A DNA stretch of 64,000 nt from Vibrio ponticus. GTDB lineage: Bacteria; Pseudomonadota; Gammaproteobacteria; Enterobacterales; Vibrionaceae. Of the stretch, positions 42,881 through 52,341 are shown piece by piece. The DNA is taken from assembly GCF_009938225.1 (NCBI RefSeq), contig NZ_AP019658.1, positions 1,364,001 through 1,428,000 of the forward strand, written 5' to 3'. A program made the translations under genes and the position numbers. Under the pieces are notes generated by a model. That model saw only the letters and a program-made list of their open reading frames with translations, had not been told where the DNA came from and ran no database searches. Numbering within the stretch: the first letter of the stretch is position 1; every line of letters begins with the position of its first letter.

Positions 42881-43804
42881 GTGAAGTTCTCCCAATTAAG
42901 TGCTTTTAAAGCGATTGTTGAATGTCAAACCATGACGTCCGCGGCCAACAGACTGCATTTAAGCCAGCCAGCCGTAAGCCGTCTGTTATCGAATCTCGAA
43001 GAACAAATTGGTTTTAAGTTATTTACTCGTCAAGGCAACCGCCTAATTTTAAGCAGTGATGGGCAAGCATTTTACATTGAGGTGGAAAAAGTCTTTGATT
43101 CATTATTGGGGTTAGAGCAAGCGGCCAAGCTAATAAAAACCAATCAGTTCGGCTCAATCAACATCGCCGCAATGCCACTCCTCTCCAACGCCTATCTACC
43201 CAAAGTTCTCGGCAGATTCCTACAGCAAACCCCTAAGCTCAAAGTAGGCTTAAAAACCTACCGCTCCGAAGATGTATTACGCCATGCGCAAAGCCAAGCG
43301 ATTGATATCGGTTTTTCATTCGTGGGTCAGGGCTTCTCCGGTGTTAACTATCAACATATTGAATGCGAGTGTGTGTGCCTTCTGCCCGCCTCTTCCCCTC
43401 TCGCACAGCTGGCAGTGATTGATATTCACGATATTGCGAATCAAGTGATCATTCGCCATGAAAAAGATAGCCCACAAAATCGTATCGATACTCTGCTTAG
43501 GCGTTATGACTTAGGTATTAATGAACAAATTGAAGTTTCACTTGCCAGCACTGCTTCTGCGCTGGTGGAACAAGGTGTCGGCATCGCGCTTACCGATCCA
43601 TTCACTGCGGTGTTAGACAGTGCAAATCCTCTTCTCGTCATGCGTCCTTTGGCATTTAGCTTGCCCTTCGAATTCGACATTCTTTACCCAGCGCTTAAAC
43701 CGATAAATCGTCATGCCGAACGTTTTATCGAACAGTTTTTATTGCTGGCTGATGAACTGGGAATTGAGCTAAAAGTCGGCCAGCTGCTCAAAGCAAATCA
43801 CTAG
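42881..43804 (+). CDS. LysR-family regulator next to the opine-dehydrogenase gene
   Basis: 307 aa with a GTG start and AGGG upstream. Winged helix at about 1-60 (LSAFKAIVECQTMTSAANRLHLSQPAVSRLLSNLEEQIG). The effector part resembles OccR/NocR-type LysR regulators of opine uptake and catabolism. It is codirectional with the dehydrogenase at 44008 and separated from it by a 12-bp inverted repeat. Control of the dehydrogenase and carrier genes is inferred. Confidence 0.88.
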   Translation: MKFSQLSAFKAIVECQTMTSAANRLHLSQPAVSRLLSNLEEQIGFKLFTRQGNRLILSSDGQAFYIEVEKVFDSLLGLEQAAKLIKTNQFGSINIAAMPLLSNAYLPKVLGRFLQQTPKLKVGLKTYRSEDVLRHAQSQAIDIGFSFVGQGFSGVNYQHIECECVCLLPASSPLAQLAVIDIHDIANQVIIRHEKDSPQNRIDTLLRRYDLGINEQIEVSLASTASALVEQGVGIALTDPFTAVLDSANPLLVMRPLAFSLPFEFDILYPALKPINRHAERFIEQFLLLADELGIELKVGQLLKANH

Positions 43805-43876
43805 ACATTTGTTGAAAATCACACTTTTCGACAGAGTGACTGCAAAAATAAGAATGGTTATTTTCCTTACATATCC

Positions 43877-43908
43877 TATGGTTAAACTCATGACATAGTT
43901 TAACCATA
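43877..43908. promoter_or_regulatory. 12-bp perfect inverted repeat before the opine dehydrogenase
   Basis: TATGGTTAAACT (43877-43888) and AGTTTAACCATA (43897-43908) flank an eight-base spacer and are followed by ACTTTTTT. It is either the LysR gene's terminator or an operator of the downstream genes; the sequence fits both. Confidence 0.7.
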
Positions 43909-44007
43909 ACTTTTTTGCATAGCTGACAAAAGCTTTGGCATTGGTCGTAGAGATCGTGCTGACCTTAATCTGTGCTCGAGAAATTTAACACTATTAAGGA
44001 AAAATTT

Positions 44008-45117
44008 ATGTCTACTCGAGTTTCTGTGATTGGTTCAGGTAACGCTGGTTTAACGGCTGCATATCACTTCTCTTTGCATGGCGCGGACGTGTGTCTTTAC
44101 GGCTCAAAAGGGTTTGATCATCCATTGGCGGATATCGAACAACGTGGCGGTATTGAAGCATTAGCAAGTTTTAACGATGTTTCTCTCGAGTACGCGGGTT
44201 TTCAGCCTATCGACAAACTAAGTCGTGATATCGCAGAAACCGTTGCTTATGCGGATCTTATCGTTTTGCCGGTGCCCGCTTTTGCTCAAGAACAACTATT
44301 CCTCGACATGCTGCCACACTTGCGTGATGGGCAAATTATCATGTTGATGCCGGGTAACTATGGCTCTCTCGTGCTCAATAACATCAAATTTGAACAGGGC
44401 TACGAAAACCTCGATATTACCTTCGTTGACGCTATCTCTATTCCTTGGGCAACACGCATTGTTGGTCCTGCTCAACTGGCGATTCTTGGAATGAAAACAC
44501 ATCTACCCGTCGCAGCGCTACCCGCTAACCGCACTCAGCAAGCAATTGATGCCCTACAACCTGTGATGCCACTTCCACTCAAACCTCTGAGCAATGTTAT
44601 TGAGGCAGGTCTCGAAAACATTAACTTTGGCGGGCACCCTCTGCTGACAACTCTTAATATGGGTTTACTAGAAAACTTTGATGGTCAATTTAACTACTAC
44701 AAGGACTGCTGTTCAGTTTCAACCGCCAAAGCTGCGGCTGTGATGGAAAATGAGCGGATTGCGGTTGGCTCTGCTTTTGGTTTGGCACTAAAGCCAGAAC
44801 TCATCGCGATGAATGAACTGTATGACATGGAGTGCACCAGCGTTTATGAAGTCAACCGTACTTCAGAAACTCATGGAAAACTCAATAGTGCACCAAATTC
44901 AGCCAGCAACCGCTATATCACTGAAGATGCGGCCTATCTTCTGGTGCCATGCTATGAACTGGCTAAGCTCGCACAGGTTGAAACGCCGATGATCACTAGC
45001 TGCCTGCATATCGATAATGCCTACAACGATACTAACTACTTTGAGAATGGTCGAACACTGAAAAAAATGGGGCTTAGTAACTTAAGCATTGAAGAAATCA
45101 TGGATTGTGTTGCATAA
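44008..45117 (+). CDS. Opine (octopine/nopaline) dehydrogenase-family oxidoreductase
   Basis: About 369 aa from the ATG after TAAGGAAAAATTT; a GTG 36 bases upstream is weaker. N-terminal Rossmann domain (VSVIGSGNAGLTAAYHFSLHG) and C-terminal octopine-dehydrogenase helical domain, with the family histidine in INFGGHPLLT and the N-terminal pyridine loop. Such enzymes reversibly join an amino acid and a keto acid using NAD(P)H, or split the opine. With a carrier next door, opine breakdown is likely but synthesis cannot be excluded. Substrates unknown. Confidence 0.88.
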   Translation: MSTRVSVIGSGNAGLTAAYHFSLHGADVCLYGSKGFDHPLADIEQRGGIEALASFNDVSLEYAGFQPIDKLSRDIAETVAYADLIVLPVPAFAQEQLFLDMLPHLRDGQIIMLMPGNYGSLVLNNIKFEQGYENLDITFVDAISIPWATRIVGPAQLAILGMKTHLPVAALPANRTQQAIDALQPVMPLPLKPLSNVIEAGLENINFGGHPLLTTLNMGLLENFDGQFNYYKDCCSVSTAKAAAVMENERIAVGSAFGLALKPELIAMNELYDMECTSVYEVNRTSETHGKLNSAPNSASNRYITEDAAYLLVPCYELAKLAQVETPMITSCLHIDNAYNDTNYFENGRTLKKMGLSNLSIEEIMDCVA

Positions 45118-45165
45118 CTGGCGTAGCTGCTTAGCAAGGCGTTAAGCCTGCTATAGGATGAAATA

Positions 45166-46572
45166 ATGAACAAAATAAAATTTCCTTCCGCTTATACGAT
45201 TTTGATGCTTCTTACCGTTCTAATGGCTGGTCTTACTTGGGTTATCCCTGCAGGCCAATACCAAATGGTAATGAATGAAACTTTGGGCAAAATGGTTCCT
45301 CTGGTTGGCTCTTACCAAACCATTGAAACCAACCCTCAAGGTCTGTTTGACATTATCATGGCGCCGATCCAAGGCTTCTATGATCCGTTAAGCTATGCGG
45401 CTCGAGCGGTCGATGTTGCCCTATTCGTTCTGGTGATTGGTGGTTTCCTTGCTGTAGTGACAGACACGGGCGCTATTGATGCTGGCATCGGCGGTACGAT
45501 GAAGCGCCTTGCTGGTCGCGAAAAGTGGATGATTCCAATTCTAATGGGTCTGTTTGCACTCGGTGGCACAGTTTACGGCACGGCTGAAGAAACTATCCCG
45601 TTTTATGCGCTACTCATCCCTGTCATGATTGCCGCTGGCTACGACAGCGTGGTGGGTGTGGCCATAATTATGATTGGTGCAGGCATTGGCTGTTTAGGTT
45701 CAACCATTAACCCGTTCGCAACAGTTATTGCCTCTAACGCAGCTGAAATCAACTTTATGGATGGCTTTGCTCTACGCCTAGCAATTCTAGTAGTCGGTTG
45801 GTTAATCTGTGTCATTTACGTGATGCGCTACGCAGCAAAAGTAAAGCAAGATCCAACGCGTTCTATCGTCGCCCATCAATATGAAGACAACCTACGTCAC
45901 TTCTTACACGCGAAAGATCAAGCCGTTCCTGAGCTGACTACCACTCGTAAAGTCGTGTTGATGATCTTTGGTTTCACCTTCGCACTAATGATGTGGGGCG
46001 TATCAAGTGCAGGTTGGTGGATGGCAGAACTGTCTGCATTGTTCCTCGGTGCAAGTATCGTCGTTGGCTTTGTCGCTCGCATGACCGAAGTGGAGATCAC
46101 CGATAGCTTTATTAACGGTGCGCGAGACTTACTTGGCGTGGCATTTATTATCGCCATCGCTCGAGGTCTAGTCGTCGTCATGGACAACGGCAATATTACC
46201 CACACCATTCTCAATTATGCGGAAGATATATTGGCAGGCTTAAACCCTATCGCCTTTGTCAACGCCATATATTGGATTGAAGCGGTGCTATGTGTGGTTG
46301 TGCCATCATCATCAGGACTGGCGGTACTATCAATGCCAATCTTAGCGCCACTAGCCGACTTTGCCGGTGTAAGCCGTGAGCTAGTTGTGACTGCTTTCCA
46401 ATCAGCATCTGGTCTACCAAACCTTGTCACGCCTACCTCTGGGGTAGTGATGGGTGGTCTTGCGATTGGTCGTGTCGCCTACTCTTCATGGCTCCGTTTT
46501 ATCGGTCCACTGATTGGTATCATCACTGTGATGATCATGCTGTTCCTAAGTGTTGGCGTGATGTTTAGCTAA
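45166..46572 (+). CDS. YfcC/ArcD-like carboxylate or amino-acid transporter
   Basis: 468 aa, about 12 helices, of the YfcC (C4-dicarboxylate/arginine-ornithine type) family. FPSAYTILMLLTVLMAGLTWVIPAGQY is characteristic at the N-terminus, with the repeated pore helices GGTVYGTAEETIPFYALLIPVMIAAGYD and CVVVPSSSGLAVLSMPILAPLAD. Expected to import an amino acid, peptide or opine by cation coupling. Located 48 bases after the opine dehydrogenase, so probably its substrate carrier. Confidence 0.86.
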   Translation: MNKIKFPSAYTILMLLTVLMAGLTWVIPAGQYQMVMNETLGKMVPLVGSYQTIETNPQGLFDIIMAPIQGFYDPLSYAARAVDVALFVLVIGGFLAVVTDTGAIDAGIGGTMKRLAGREKWMIPILMGLFALGGTVYGTAEETIPFYALLIPVMIAAGYDSVVGVAIIMIGAGIGCLGSTINPFATVIASNAAEINFMDGFALRLAILVVGWLICVIYVMRYAAKVKQDPTRSIVAHQYEDNLRHFLHAKDQAVPELTTTRKVVLMIFGFTFALMMWGVSSAGWWMAELSALFLGASIVVGFVARMTEVEITDSFINGARDLLGVAFIIAIARGLVVVMDNGNITHTILNYAEDILAGLNPIAFVNAIYWIEAVLCVVVPSSSGLAVLSMPILAPLADFAGVSRELVVTAFQSASGLPNLVTPTSGVVMGGLAIGRVAYSSWLRFIGPLIGIITVMIMLFLSVGVMFS

Positions 46573-46614
46573 CCAATATTAAACTCAACAGCATTCAAAC
46601 TTAATACTCAATTC

Positions 46615-46672
46615 GCAGCGTAATGACTGCCGTTCCTTAACACGTTAGTTGGCGTGGGACTAATTACGCTGC
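46615..46672. other. Long nested hairpin between the transporter and adhE
   Basis: The 10-bp arms GCAGCGTAAT (46615-46624) and ATTACGCTGC (46663-46672) are perfect; inner GCC/GGC and TTAA/TTAG-type pairs continue the stem. It may terminate the transporter or belong to the adhE leader. Confidence 0.6.
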
Positions 46673-46713
46673 CACTTTATCAAATCGCTATTTTAAGCCT
46701 CAATGAATGAATC

Positions 46714-46738
46714 AACTATCACCCAAATAGTTGGTGAT
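46714..46738 (+). promoter_or_regulatory. Overlapping alternative hairpins in the adhE leader
   Basis: AACTAT pairs with ATAGTT (46714-46719 and 46727-46732), while ATCACC pairs with GGTGAT (46719-46724 and 46733-46738). The two stems exclude one another and end four bases before AGGA of the adhE ribosome site. They might control translation. Confidence 0.4.
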
Positions 46739-46754
46739 TTAGGACAAATAAATT

Positions 46755-49454
46755 ATGTACGTAAGTAATCTATCTGAACTCGATGCGCTAGTAGAACGCG
46801 TAAAAGCGGCTCAAGCTGAATTTGCTACTTACTCTCAAGAGCAAGTAGACAAAATTTTCCGCGCAGCATCTTTAGCAGCTAACCAAGCTCGTATCCCGCT
46901 AGCACAACAAGCGGTTGCTGAGTCTGGTATGGGTATTGTTGAAGATAAAGTAATCAAGAACCACTTCGCATCTGAGTTCATTTACAACAAATACAAAGAT
47001 GAAAAAACGTGTGGCATTCTTGAAGAAGACGACAACCTAGGCACAATGACTATCGCTGAGCCTGTAGGTATCATCTGCGGTATCGTTCCAACTACTAACC
47101 CAACATCAACAGCGATCTTCAAATCTCTGATCTCTCTGAAGACTCGTAACGGTATCATCTTCTCACCACACCCACGTGCGAAAAACTCAACTAACGACGC
47201 AGCTAAACTCGTTCTAGATGCAGCAGTAGCAGCAGGCGCACCAAAAGACATCATCGGTTGGATCGACCAACCTTCAGTTGAGCTTTCAAACGCTCTTATG
47301 AAGCACGATGGTATCGCTCTTATCCTTGCAACTGGTGGTCCAGGCATGGTTAAAGCCGCTTACTCTTCTGGTAAGCCAGCAATCGGTGTAGGTGCAGGTA
47401 ACGTTCCAGTTGTTATCGATGAAACTGCAGACATCAAACGTGCTGTAGCCTCTATCCTAATGTCTAAGACTTTCGATAACGGCGTAGTATGTGCTTCTGA
47501 GCAAGCTGCAATCGTTGTTGACTCTGTATACGACGAAGTGAAAGAGCGTTTTGCTTCTCACAAAGCATACGTACTAAACAAAGCTGAAGCGGACAAAGTT
47601 CGTAAAGTTCTGCTAATCGACGGTGCACTAAACGCGAAAATCGTAGGTCAGCCAGCAGCAGCAATCGCTGAAATGGCAGGCGTTAAAGTTCCAGCTGATA
47701 CAAAAGTTCTAGTTGGTGAAGGTCTAGGTAAAGTTTCATACGATGACGCATTTGCACACGAGAAACTATCTCCAACACTAGGTCTATTCCGCGCTGACAA
47801 CTTCGAAGACGCAGTAGCTCAAGCAGTAACAATGGTTGAGATCGGCGGTATCGGTCACACATCTGGTCTATACACTAACCAAGACGTGAACGCAGACCGT
47901 ATCCGTTACTTCGGCGACAAGATGAAGACGGCTCGTATCCTTGTAAACATCCCGACTACTCACGGTGGTATCGGTGACCTTTACAACTTCAACGTAGCAC
48001 CATCTCTAACGCTAGGTTGTGGTTCATGGGGTGGTAACTCTATCTCTGAAAACGTGGGTCCTAAGCACCTAATCAACAAGAAAACTGTTGCGAAGCGAGC
48101 TGAAAACATGTTGTGGCACAAACTACCTAAGTCAATCTACTTCCGTCGTGGTAGCCTTCCAATCGCTCTTGGCGACCTAGAAGGTAAGAAACGCGCATTC
48201 CTAGTAACTGACCGTTTCCTGTTCAACAACGGTTACGCAGATGACGTTGTTCAACTACTGAAAGCACAAGGTATGGAAGTTCAAACGTTCTTTGACGTTG
48301 AAGCTGACCCAACGCTATCTGTAGTTAAGAAAGGTGCAGAAGCAATGCAAAGCTTCCAACCTGACGTAATCCTAGCGCTAGGTGGCGGTTCACCAATGGA
48401 TGCGGCTAAGATCATGTGGGTAATGTACGAGCACCCAGAGACTCACTTCGAAGAACTCGCAATGCGCTTTATGGACATCCGTAAACGTATCTACAAGTTC
48501 CCTAAAATGGGTCAAAAAGCTGAGCTTGTATGTATCACTACCACTTCAGGTACGGGTTCAGAAGTTACGCCATTCGCAGTTGTTACAGACGACGAGACGG
48601 GTGCTAAGTACCCACTAGCTGACTACGAACTAACGCCTCAAATGGCTATCGTAGACGCGAACCTAGTAATGAACATGCCTAAGTCTCTAACCGCATTCGG
48701 TGGTTACGACGCAGTAACACACGCTCTAGAAGCTTACGTGTCAGTTCTAGCGAACGAATACTCTGACGGTCAGGCTCTACAAGCACTTAAGATGCTAAAA
48801 GAGTACCTACCTTCAAGCTACGCGAACGGTGCTGGTGACCCAATCGCTCGTGAGAAAGTACACAACGCGGCAACCATCGCTGGTATGGCATTTGCGAACG
48901 CATTCCTAGGTGTTTGTCACTCAATGGCACACAAACTAGGTGCTGAGTTCCACCTACCACACGGTTTGGCTAACGCACTACTAATCTCTAACGTGGTACG
49001 TTACAACGCGAACGACAACCCAACGAAACAAACTGCGTTCTCTCAATACGACCGCCCACAAGCACGTCGTCGTTACGCTGAAGTTGCTGACCACCTAGGC
49101 TTAAGCCAAGCTGGTGACCGCACTGCTCAGAAGATTGAACGTCTACTAGCATGGTTGGACGAGCTGAAAGGCGACCTAGACATTCCACTGTCTATCCAAG
49201 CGGCTGGCGTAAATGAAGCTGACTTCCTAGCGAAAGTTGATGAACTAGCGGTAGAAGCGTTCGATGACCAATGTACTGGTGCGAACCCACGTTATCCACT
49301 GATCAGTGAATTGCGAGAAGTACTAAGCTGCTCTTTCTACGGTGAGCACTATTCAGAAGCAAATTTAGGCGCGAATAAAACAACCTCAGCGACTAAAAAG
49401 AAGGCTGACCAACCAAGCGTAACTAAAGAGACAAAAGAAGCAGCGCACGCCTAA
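46755..49454 (+). CDS. adhE: Bifunctional acetaldehyde-CoA / alcohol dehydrogenase
   Basis: 899 aa, the usual AdhE length. The N-terminal half (about 1-440) is an acetylating aldehyde dehydrogenase with the catalytic cysteine C246 in NGVVCASEQ, the same number as in E. coli. The C-terminal half (about 450-870) is an iron-containing alcohol dehydrogenase (LALGGGSPMDAAKIMW; iron ligands near AVTHALEAY and the HSMAHKLGAEFHLPHG segment). It reduces acetyl-CoA to ethanol in fermentation and forms filaments (spirosomes). Codon use is strongly biased to preferred codons (CTA, GGT, AAC, ATC), indicating high expression. Confidence 0.97.
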   Translation: MYVSNLSELDALVERVKAAQAEFATYSQEQVDKIFRAASLAANQARIPLAQQAVAESGMGIVEDKVIKNHFASEFIYNKYKDEKTCGILEEDDNLGTMTIAEPVGIICGIVPTTNPTSTAIFKSLISLKTRNGIIFSPHPRAKNSTNDAAKLVLDAAVAAGAPKDIIGWIDQPSVELSNALMKHDGIALILATGGPGMVKAAYSSGKPAIGVGAGNVPVVIDETADIKRAVASILMSKTFDNGVVCASEQAAIVVDSVYDEVKERFASHKAYVLNKAEADKVRKVLLIDGALNAKIVGQPAAAIAEMAGVKVPADTKVLVGEGLGKVSYDDAFAHEKLSPTLGLFRADNFEDAVAQAVTMVEIGGIGHTSGLYTNQDVNADRIRYFGDKMKTARILVNIPTTHGGIGDLYNFNVAPSLTLGCGSWGGNSISENVGPKHLINKKTVAKRAENMLWHKLPKSIYFRRGSLPIALGDLEGKKRAFLVTDRFLFNNGYADDVVQLLKAQGMEVQTFFDVEADPTLSVVKKGAEAMQSFQPDVILALGGGSPMDAAKIMWVMYEHPETHFEELAMRFMDIRKRIYKFPKMGQKAELVCITTTSGTGSEVTPFAVVTDDETGAKYPLADYELTPQMAIVDANLVMNMPKSLTAFGGYDAVTHALEAYVSVLANEYSDGQALQALKMLKEYLPSSYANGAGDPIAREKVHNAATIAGMAFANAFLGVCHSMAHKLGAEFHLPHGLANALLISNVVRYNANDNPTKQTAFSQYDRPQARRRYAEVADHLGLSQAGDRTAQKIERLLAWLDELKGDLDIPLSIQAAGVNEADFLAKVDELAVEAFDDQCTGANPRYPLISELREVLSCSFYGEHYSEANLGANKTTSATKKKADQPSVTKETKEAAHA

Positions 49455-49474
49455 GGTCGGCGCTTAGGTAAGCG

Positions 49475-49783
49475 GGGAACGTGCAGCAAAGCTGCACTAC
49501 GGAGGAGGGAACGCAAAGCGGATGCTTTGCTACAGAAGACGGAGCGCCCTTTCCAACCTTAAACCTTGTCATTCCATAGAGCGCGTAGCGCGAGTAGGGA
49601 ATCTTGTTTTTGCTATAAAGAACGAGATCCCCAACTCGGTCGTCCCTCCCTCTCGGGGATGACAATTTTTGGAGTAGCGCTCGCTTTTTACCGTAGCTTG
49701 GCTATACCAAGCGTTCCCTTATCCCGAAGAGAGGCGAAGCCGAACGTTCCGTATTCCGTAGCTAGGCAACGCCTAGCGTTCCC
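49475..49783. repeat. Cluster of hairpin modules with constant flanks and variable stems
   Basis: Four modules: 49475-49502 and 49507-49535 read GGGAACG-hairpin-CTACGG (second CTACAG); 49691-49718 and 49756-49783 read the reverse, CCGTAG-hairpin-CGTTCCC. Stems are unrelated: GTGCAGC/GCTGCAC, GCAAAGC/GCTTTGC, GCTTGG/CCAAGC and GCTAGGC/GCCTAGC. Between them, 49566-49665 is a REP-like unit TTGTCATTCC...GGGGATGACAA. The whole stretch is one nested inverted structure. No gene is supported here. Confidence 0.85.
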
Positions 49784-49962
49784 TTACCCAACTCTTTTTT
49801 GCAATCACTTTTGGATGAATTTGATAAGCGACTCCTAAATTTTCAAATCAAAATAAGTCCACTAAAAACACCGTTACCCGATATGATACGGATCAATTTT
49901 GCTTGTGCAGACGCGGTTAATATTTCCTCAGTTTGTTTTAAAATCATACTGAAGGAAAAAAC
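49784..49962 (+). promoter_or_regulatory. Leader of the second alcohol dehydrogenase
   Basis: AT-rich after 49790, with no gene. It should hold the promoter of the gene at 49963; no consensus box was assigned. The ribosome site GAAGGAAAAAAC lies directly before the ATG. Confidence 0.4.
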
Positions 49963-51102
49963 ATGAAGATGTTTAAAATCCCAGAGAGCATCTACTTTGG
50001 CGAGGATGCCATGAACGCTCTCAAAACCCTACAAGGACGCAAAGCCGTTATCGTAACGGGCGGTAGCTCGATGAAAAAGTTTGGCTTTATCGCACAAACT
50101 CAAGCACTACTTGGTGAAGCGGGCATCGACTCTCTAGTATTTGACGGTGTCGAGCCCAATCCATCGGTGCAAACCGTAGTAAAAGGCGCACAAGCAATGC
50201 GAGATTTTGAGCCTGATTGGATCATCGCAATTGGCGGCGGCTCGGCTTTAGACGCGGCGAAAATTATGTGGTGTTTCTATGAGCACCCACAATTGGGATT
50301 TGAAGACATTATTCCGGTTGGTTCAATGCCAGCGTTGCGTAACAAAGCCAAATTCGTTGCTATCCCTTCAACCAGTGGTACCGCATCGGAAATCACTGCA
50401 TTTTCAGTAATCACTGACTTAGAAAACCATATTAAGTACCCGATCGTCTCATCACATATTGTGCCTGACGTAGCAATTATCGACCCTGCACTGCCCGCTA
50501 AAATGCCACCACATATTACCGCAAACACGGGTATGGACGTTATGGCGCACGCATTAGAAGCATTTGCTTCAACCGTTGCAAATGATTATTCAGACCCACT
50601 GGCGATGCGCGCGGTGAAGCTAGTATTTGAAAACATAGAGACTGCCTACCAGCAAGGCGACGATATGACCGCACGAGACAATATGCACAACGCTTCAACT
50701 CTTGCGGGAATGGCATTCTCAAATGTCTCGCTTGGTTTGGTTCACTCACTCGCACACAAAATCGGTGGCGAATTTGGTGTTACTCATGGTTTAGCCAACG
50801 CAATCTTGATGCCTTACATCATTGAATATAACAAACAGTCAACTGACAAATACGCTGAGATTGAGCGCTACCTTGGCATTGATGCAATTGAAAATGAGCT
50901 ACGTTCACTGAACACTAAATTGGATATCCCACTAACGTTCAAAGAGGTAACCGAAGTTGAAATCACAGAAGAAGCATTTCTAGCTGTGCTGGATCGCATG
51001 AGCCAAAATGCGTTCGACGACCCTTGCACACTCACTAACCCGGGCACGCCAAGCCCTGAGGATGTTAAAGAAATTTACCGCCGCGCTTACTTTGGCGAGT
51101 AG
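49963..51102 (+). CDS. Iron-containing alcohol dehydrogenase
   Basis: 379 aa, class III (Fe-ADH) family, similar to the C-terminal half of AdhE. The cofactor loop is IAIGGGSALDAAKIMW (near 88-103); iron ligands lie in DVMAHALEAFAS (near 193-204) and LGLVHSLAHKIGGEFGVTHGLANA (near 256-279). It reduces short-chain aldehydes to alcohols in fermentation or detoxification. Its position after adhE suggests fermentation, but the hairpin cluster and its own leader indicate separate expression. Confidence 0.93.
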   Translation: MKMFKIPESIYFGEDAMNALKTLQGRKAVIVTGGSSMKKFGFIAQTQALLGEAGIDSLVFDGVEPNPSVQTVVKGAQAMRDFEPDWIIAIGGGSALDAAKIMWCFYEHPQLGFEDIIPVGSMPALRNKAKFVAIPSTSGTASEITAFSVITDLENHIKYPIVSSHIVPDVAIIDPALPAKMPPHITANTGMDVMAHALEAFASTVANDYSDPLAMRAVKLVFENIETAYQQGDDMTARDNMHNASTLAGMAFSNVSLGLVHSLAHKIGGEFGVTHGLANAILMPYIIEYNKQSTDKYAEIERYLGIDAIENELRSLNTKLDIPLTFKEVTEVEITEEAFLAVLDRMSQNAFDDPCTLTNPGTPSPEDVKEIYRRAYFGE

Positions 51103-51163
51103 TTTCTCAGACACTCCATTTATTACCAAACTTCCCTTACTTACTACCTAGGTAGTGATGTTT

Positions 51164-51186
51164 GCCCCGCTTAGCGGGGCTTTTTT
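51164..51186 (+). terminator. Rho-independent terminator after the iron alcohol dehydrogenase
   Basis: GCCCCGC-TTA-GCGGGGC followed by TTTTTT. A separate 14-bp palindrome ACTACCTAGGTAGT at 51143-51156 precedes it. Confidence 0.95.
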
Positions 51187-51479
51187 CTGCTCAACTTTGT
51201 TCAAATATCGACATAAGATTTAGCAAAACATCACTATATTATTATTTCCCAAAAAGCAATAAAACATCAAAACCGAGCTTAAATTAAAAATACAATTATC
51301 AAAGAATCGATTTGTTGACATTATTTTTTGGAAGCAAAACCATTTAAAAATAAACATCAAGTAAAACATTCTTATTATTTAAACAGAGGTTAAACATAAT
51401 AAAAAAGTATCAGTCTGAATGATAGAGTACAGGAAAATCTTGAATACCCAAGCGGCATTATAGTTAAAAAGGACTGAGT
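51187..51479. promoter_or_regulatory. AT-rich leader of the outer-membrane protein gene
   Basis: Very AT-rich (about 51190-51400) without open frames of interest. It contains TTGACA near 51315 but no well-spaced -10. The ribosome site is AAAAAGGACTGAGT. Confidence 0.4.
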
Positions 51480-52070
51480 ATGAATTATAAAGCGATTACA
51501 GCTACCCTATTAACGAGTTTAGTCTCATTTTCCATCTGTGCAGAAGCCGAACATAAACTAGGCTTAAAAGGCAACTATATCAACCAAGACGCGTCTAATG
51601 ATCTTCTCACGGGTAAATCGAGCGACAGTACTTTTGGCTATGGTGTTGAGTATACTGCTCTATTACCCTTTTCTACCTCTCCTGACAATAAAGCCAAAGT
51701 GGGGCTAAACTTAAGCTTCGACGCCTTCGAACTCAAACACAATATATTTGGTGGCTCTAACAATTTAGGTTCTGATTTTGATGTCTTCACTATCGCACCT
51801 ATCTTTGCGTATTCGATTGACAACAACATCGATGTATACACAAAAATTGGCATGGCTTTCTGGGATGCTAGTTTGCTACTGGACGAAATACCATATTCCG
51901 CTAGTTTGGATGGGGAAGATATCGTATTTGGTATAGGTGCGACTTACCAGTCTTCCAATGGTGCCTATTCTGGCATTGAAATTACCAAACAAGAATATAG
52001 TGATTCAGGATTTTCATCTGACACTATGATACTCACCATTAAAGCCGGCTTCAAATTTGGTGGTCATTAA
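51480..52070 (+). CDS. Outer-membrane beta-barrel protein
   Basis: 196 aa. Signal peptide (MNYKAITATLLTSLVSFSICAEA) followed by alternating hydrophobic beta strands, for example YGVEYTALLPF, KVGLNLSFDAF, VFTIAPIFAYSID, VYTKIGMAFWDAS and ILTIKAGFKFGG. The final strand ends in FKFGGH rather than a terminal aromatic residue. Eight-strand OmpA/OmpW-like fold is likely. Function unknown. It is transcribed alone; the ERIC-like repeats follow it. Confidence 0.82.
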   Translation: MNYKAITATLLTSLVSFSICAEAEHKLGLKGNYINQDASNDLLTGKSSDSTFGYGVEYTALLPFSTSPDNKAKVGLNLSFDAFELKHNIFGGSNNLGSDFDVFTIAPIFAYSIDNNIDVYTKIGMAFWDASLLLDEIPYSASLDGEDIVFGIGATYQSSNGAYSGIEITKQEYSDSGFSSDTMILTIKAGFKFGGH

Positions 52071-52189
52071 TAACAAATCGCTTTGCGCGATAATATCCTG
52101 AATCGCTTTCATTAATTATTGAGCTTGTTTTTGAATACAAATCACATGACTAATTCTTAATATCGAAAATTCCCGAAATCAATCGTGGA

Positions 52190-52341
52190 ATATTCTAACT
52201 AATTGCCGCTGTAGCTAGGCGACCAGTGAGAAAAGCCTCTGAGCACAGGTTCACTATGTGATGAGGTTTTCGAGTGCCAGTCAACAACGCTACAGAAGCA
52301 AATCAGCAATGTTCTAGTGCGCAATCCGTACGTACACGGGT
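52190..52341. repeat. ERIC-like element, copy 1
   Basis: First of three tandem copies with about 153-base spacing. Shares TTGCCGCTGTAGCTAGGCGACC and GCATAG...CTATGTGATGAGG with the others. Its right end carries an additional GCGCAATCC...CACGGGTAATA tail. Confidence 0.78.

Noticed and set aside
49423-49838. Open frames within the hairpin cluster after adhE
   Set aside because: They run through palindromic repeats on both strands without ribosome sites or domains.
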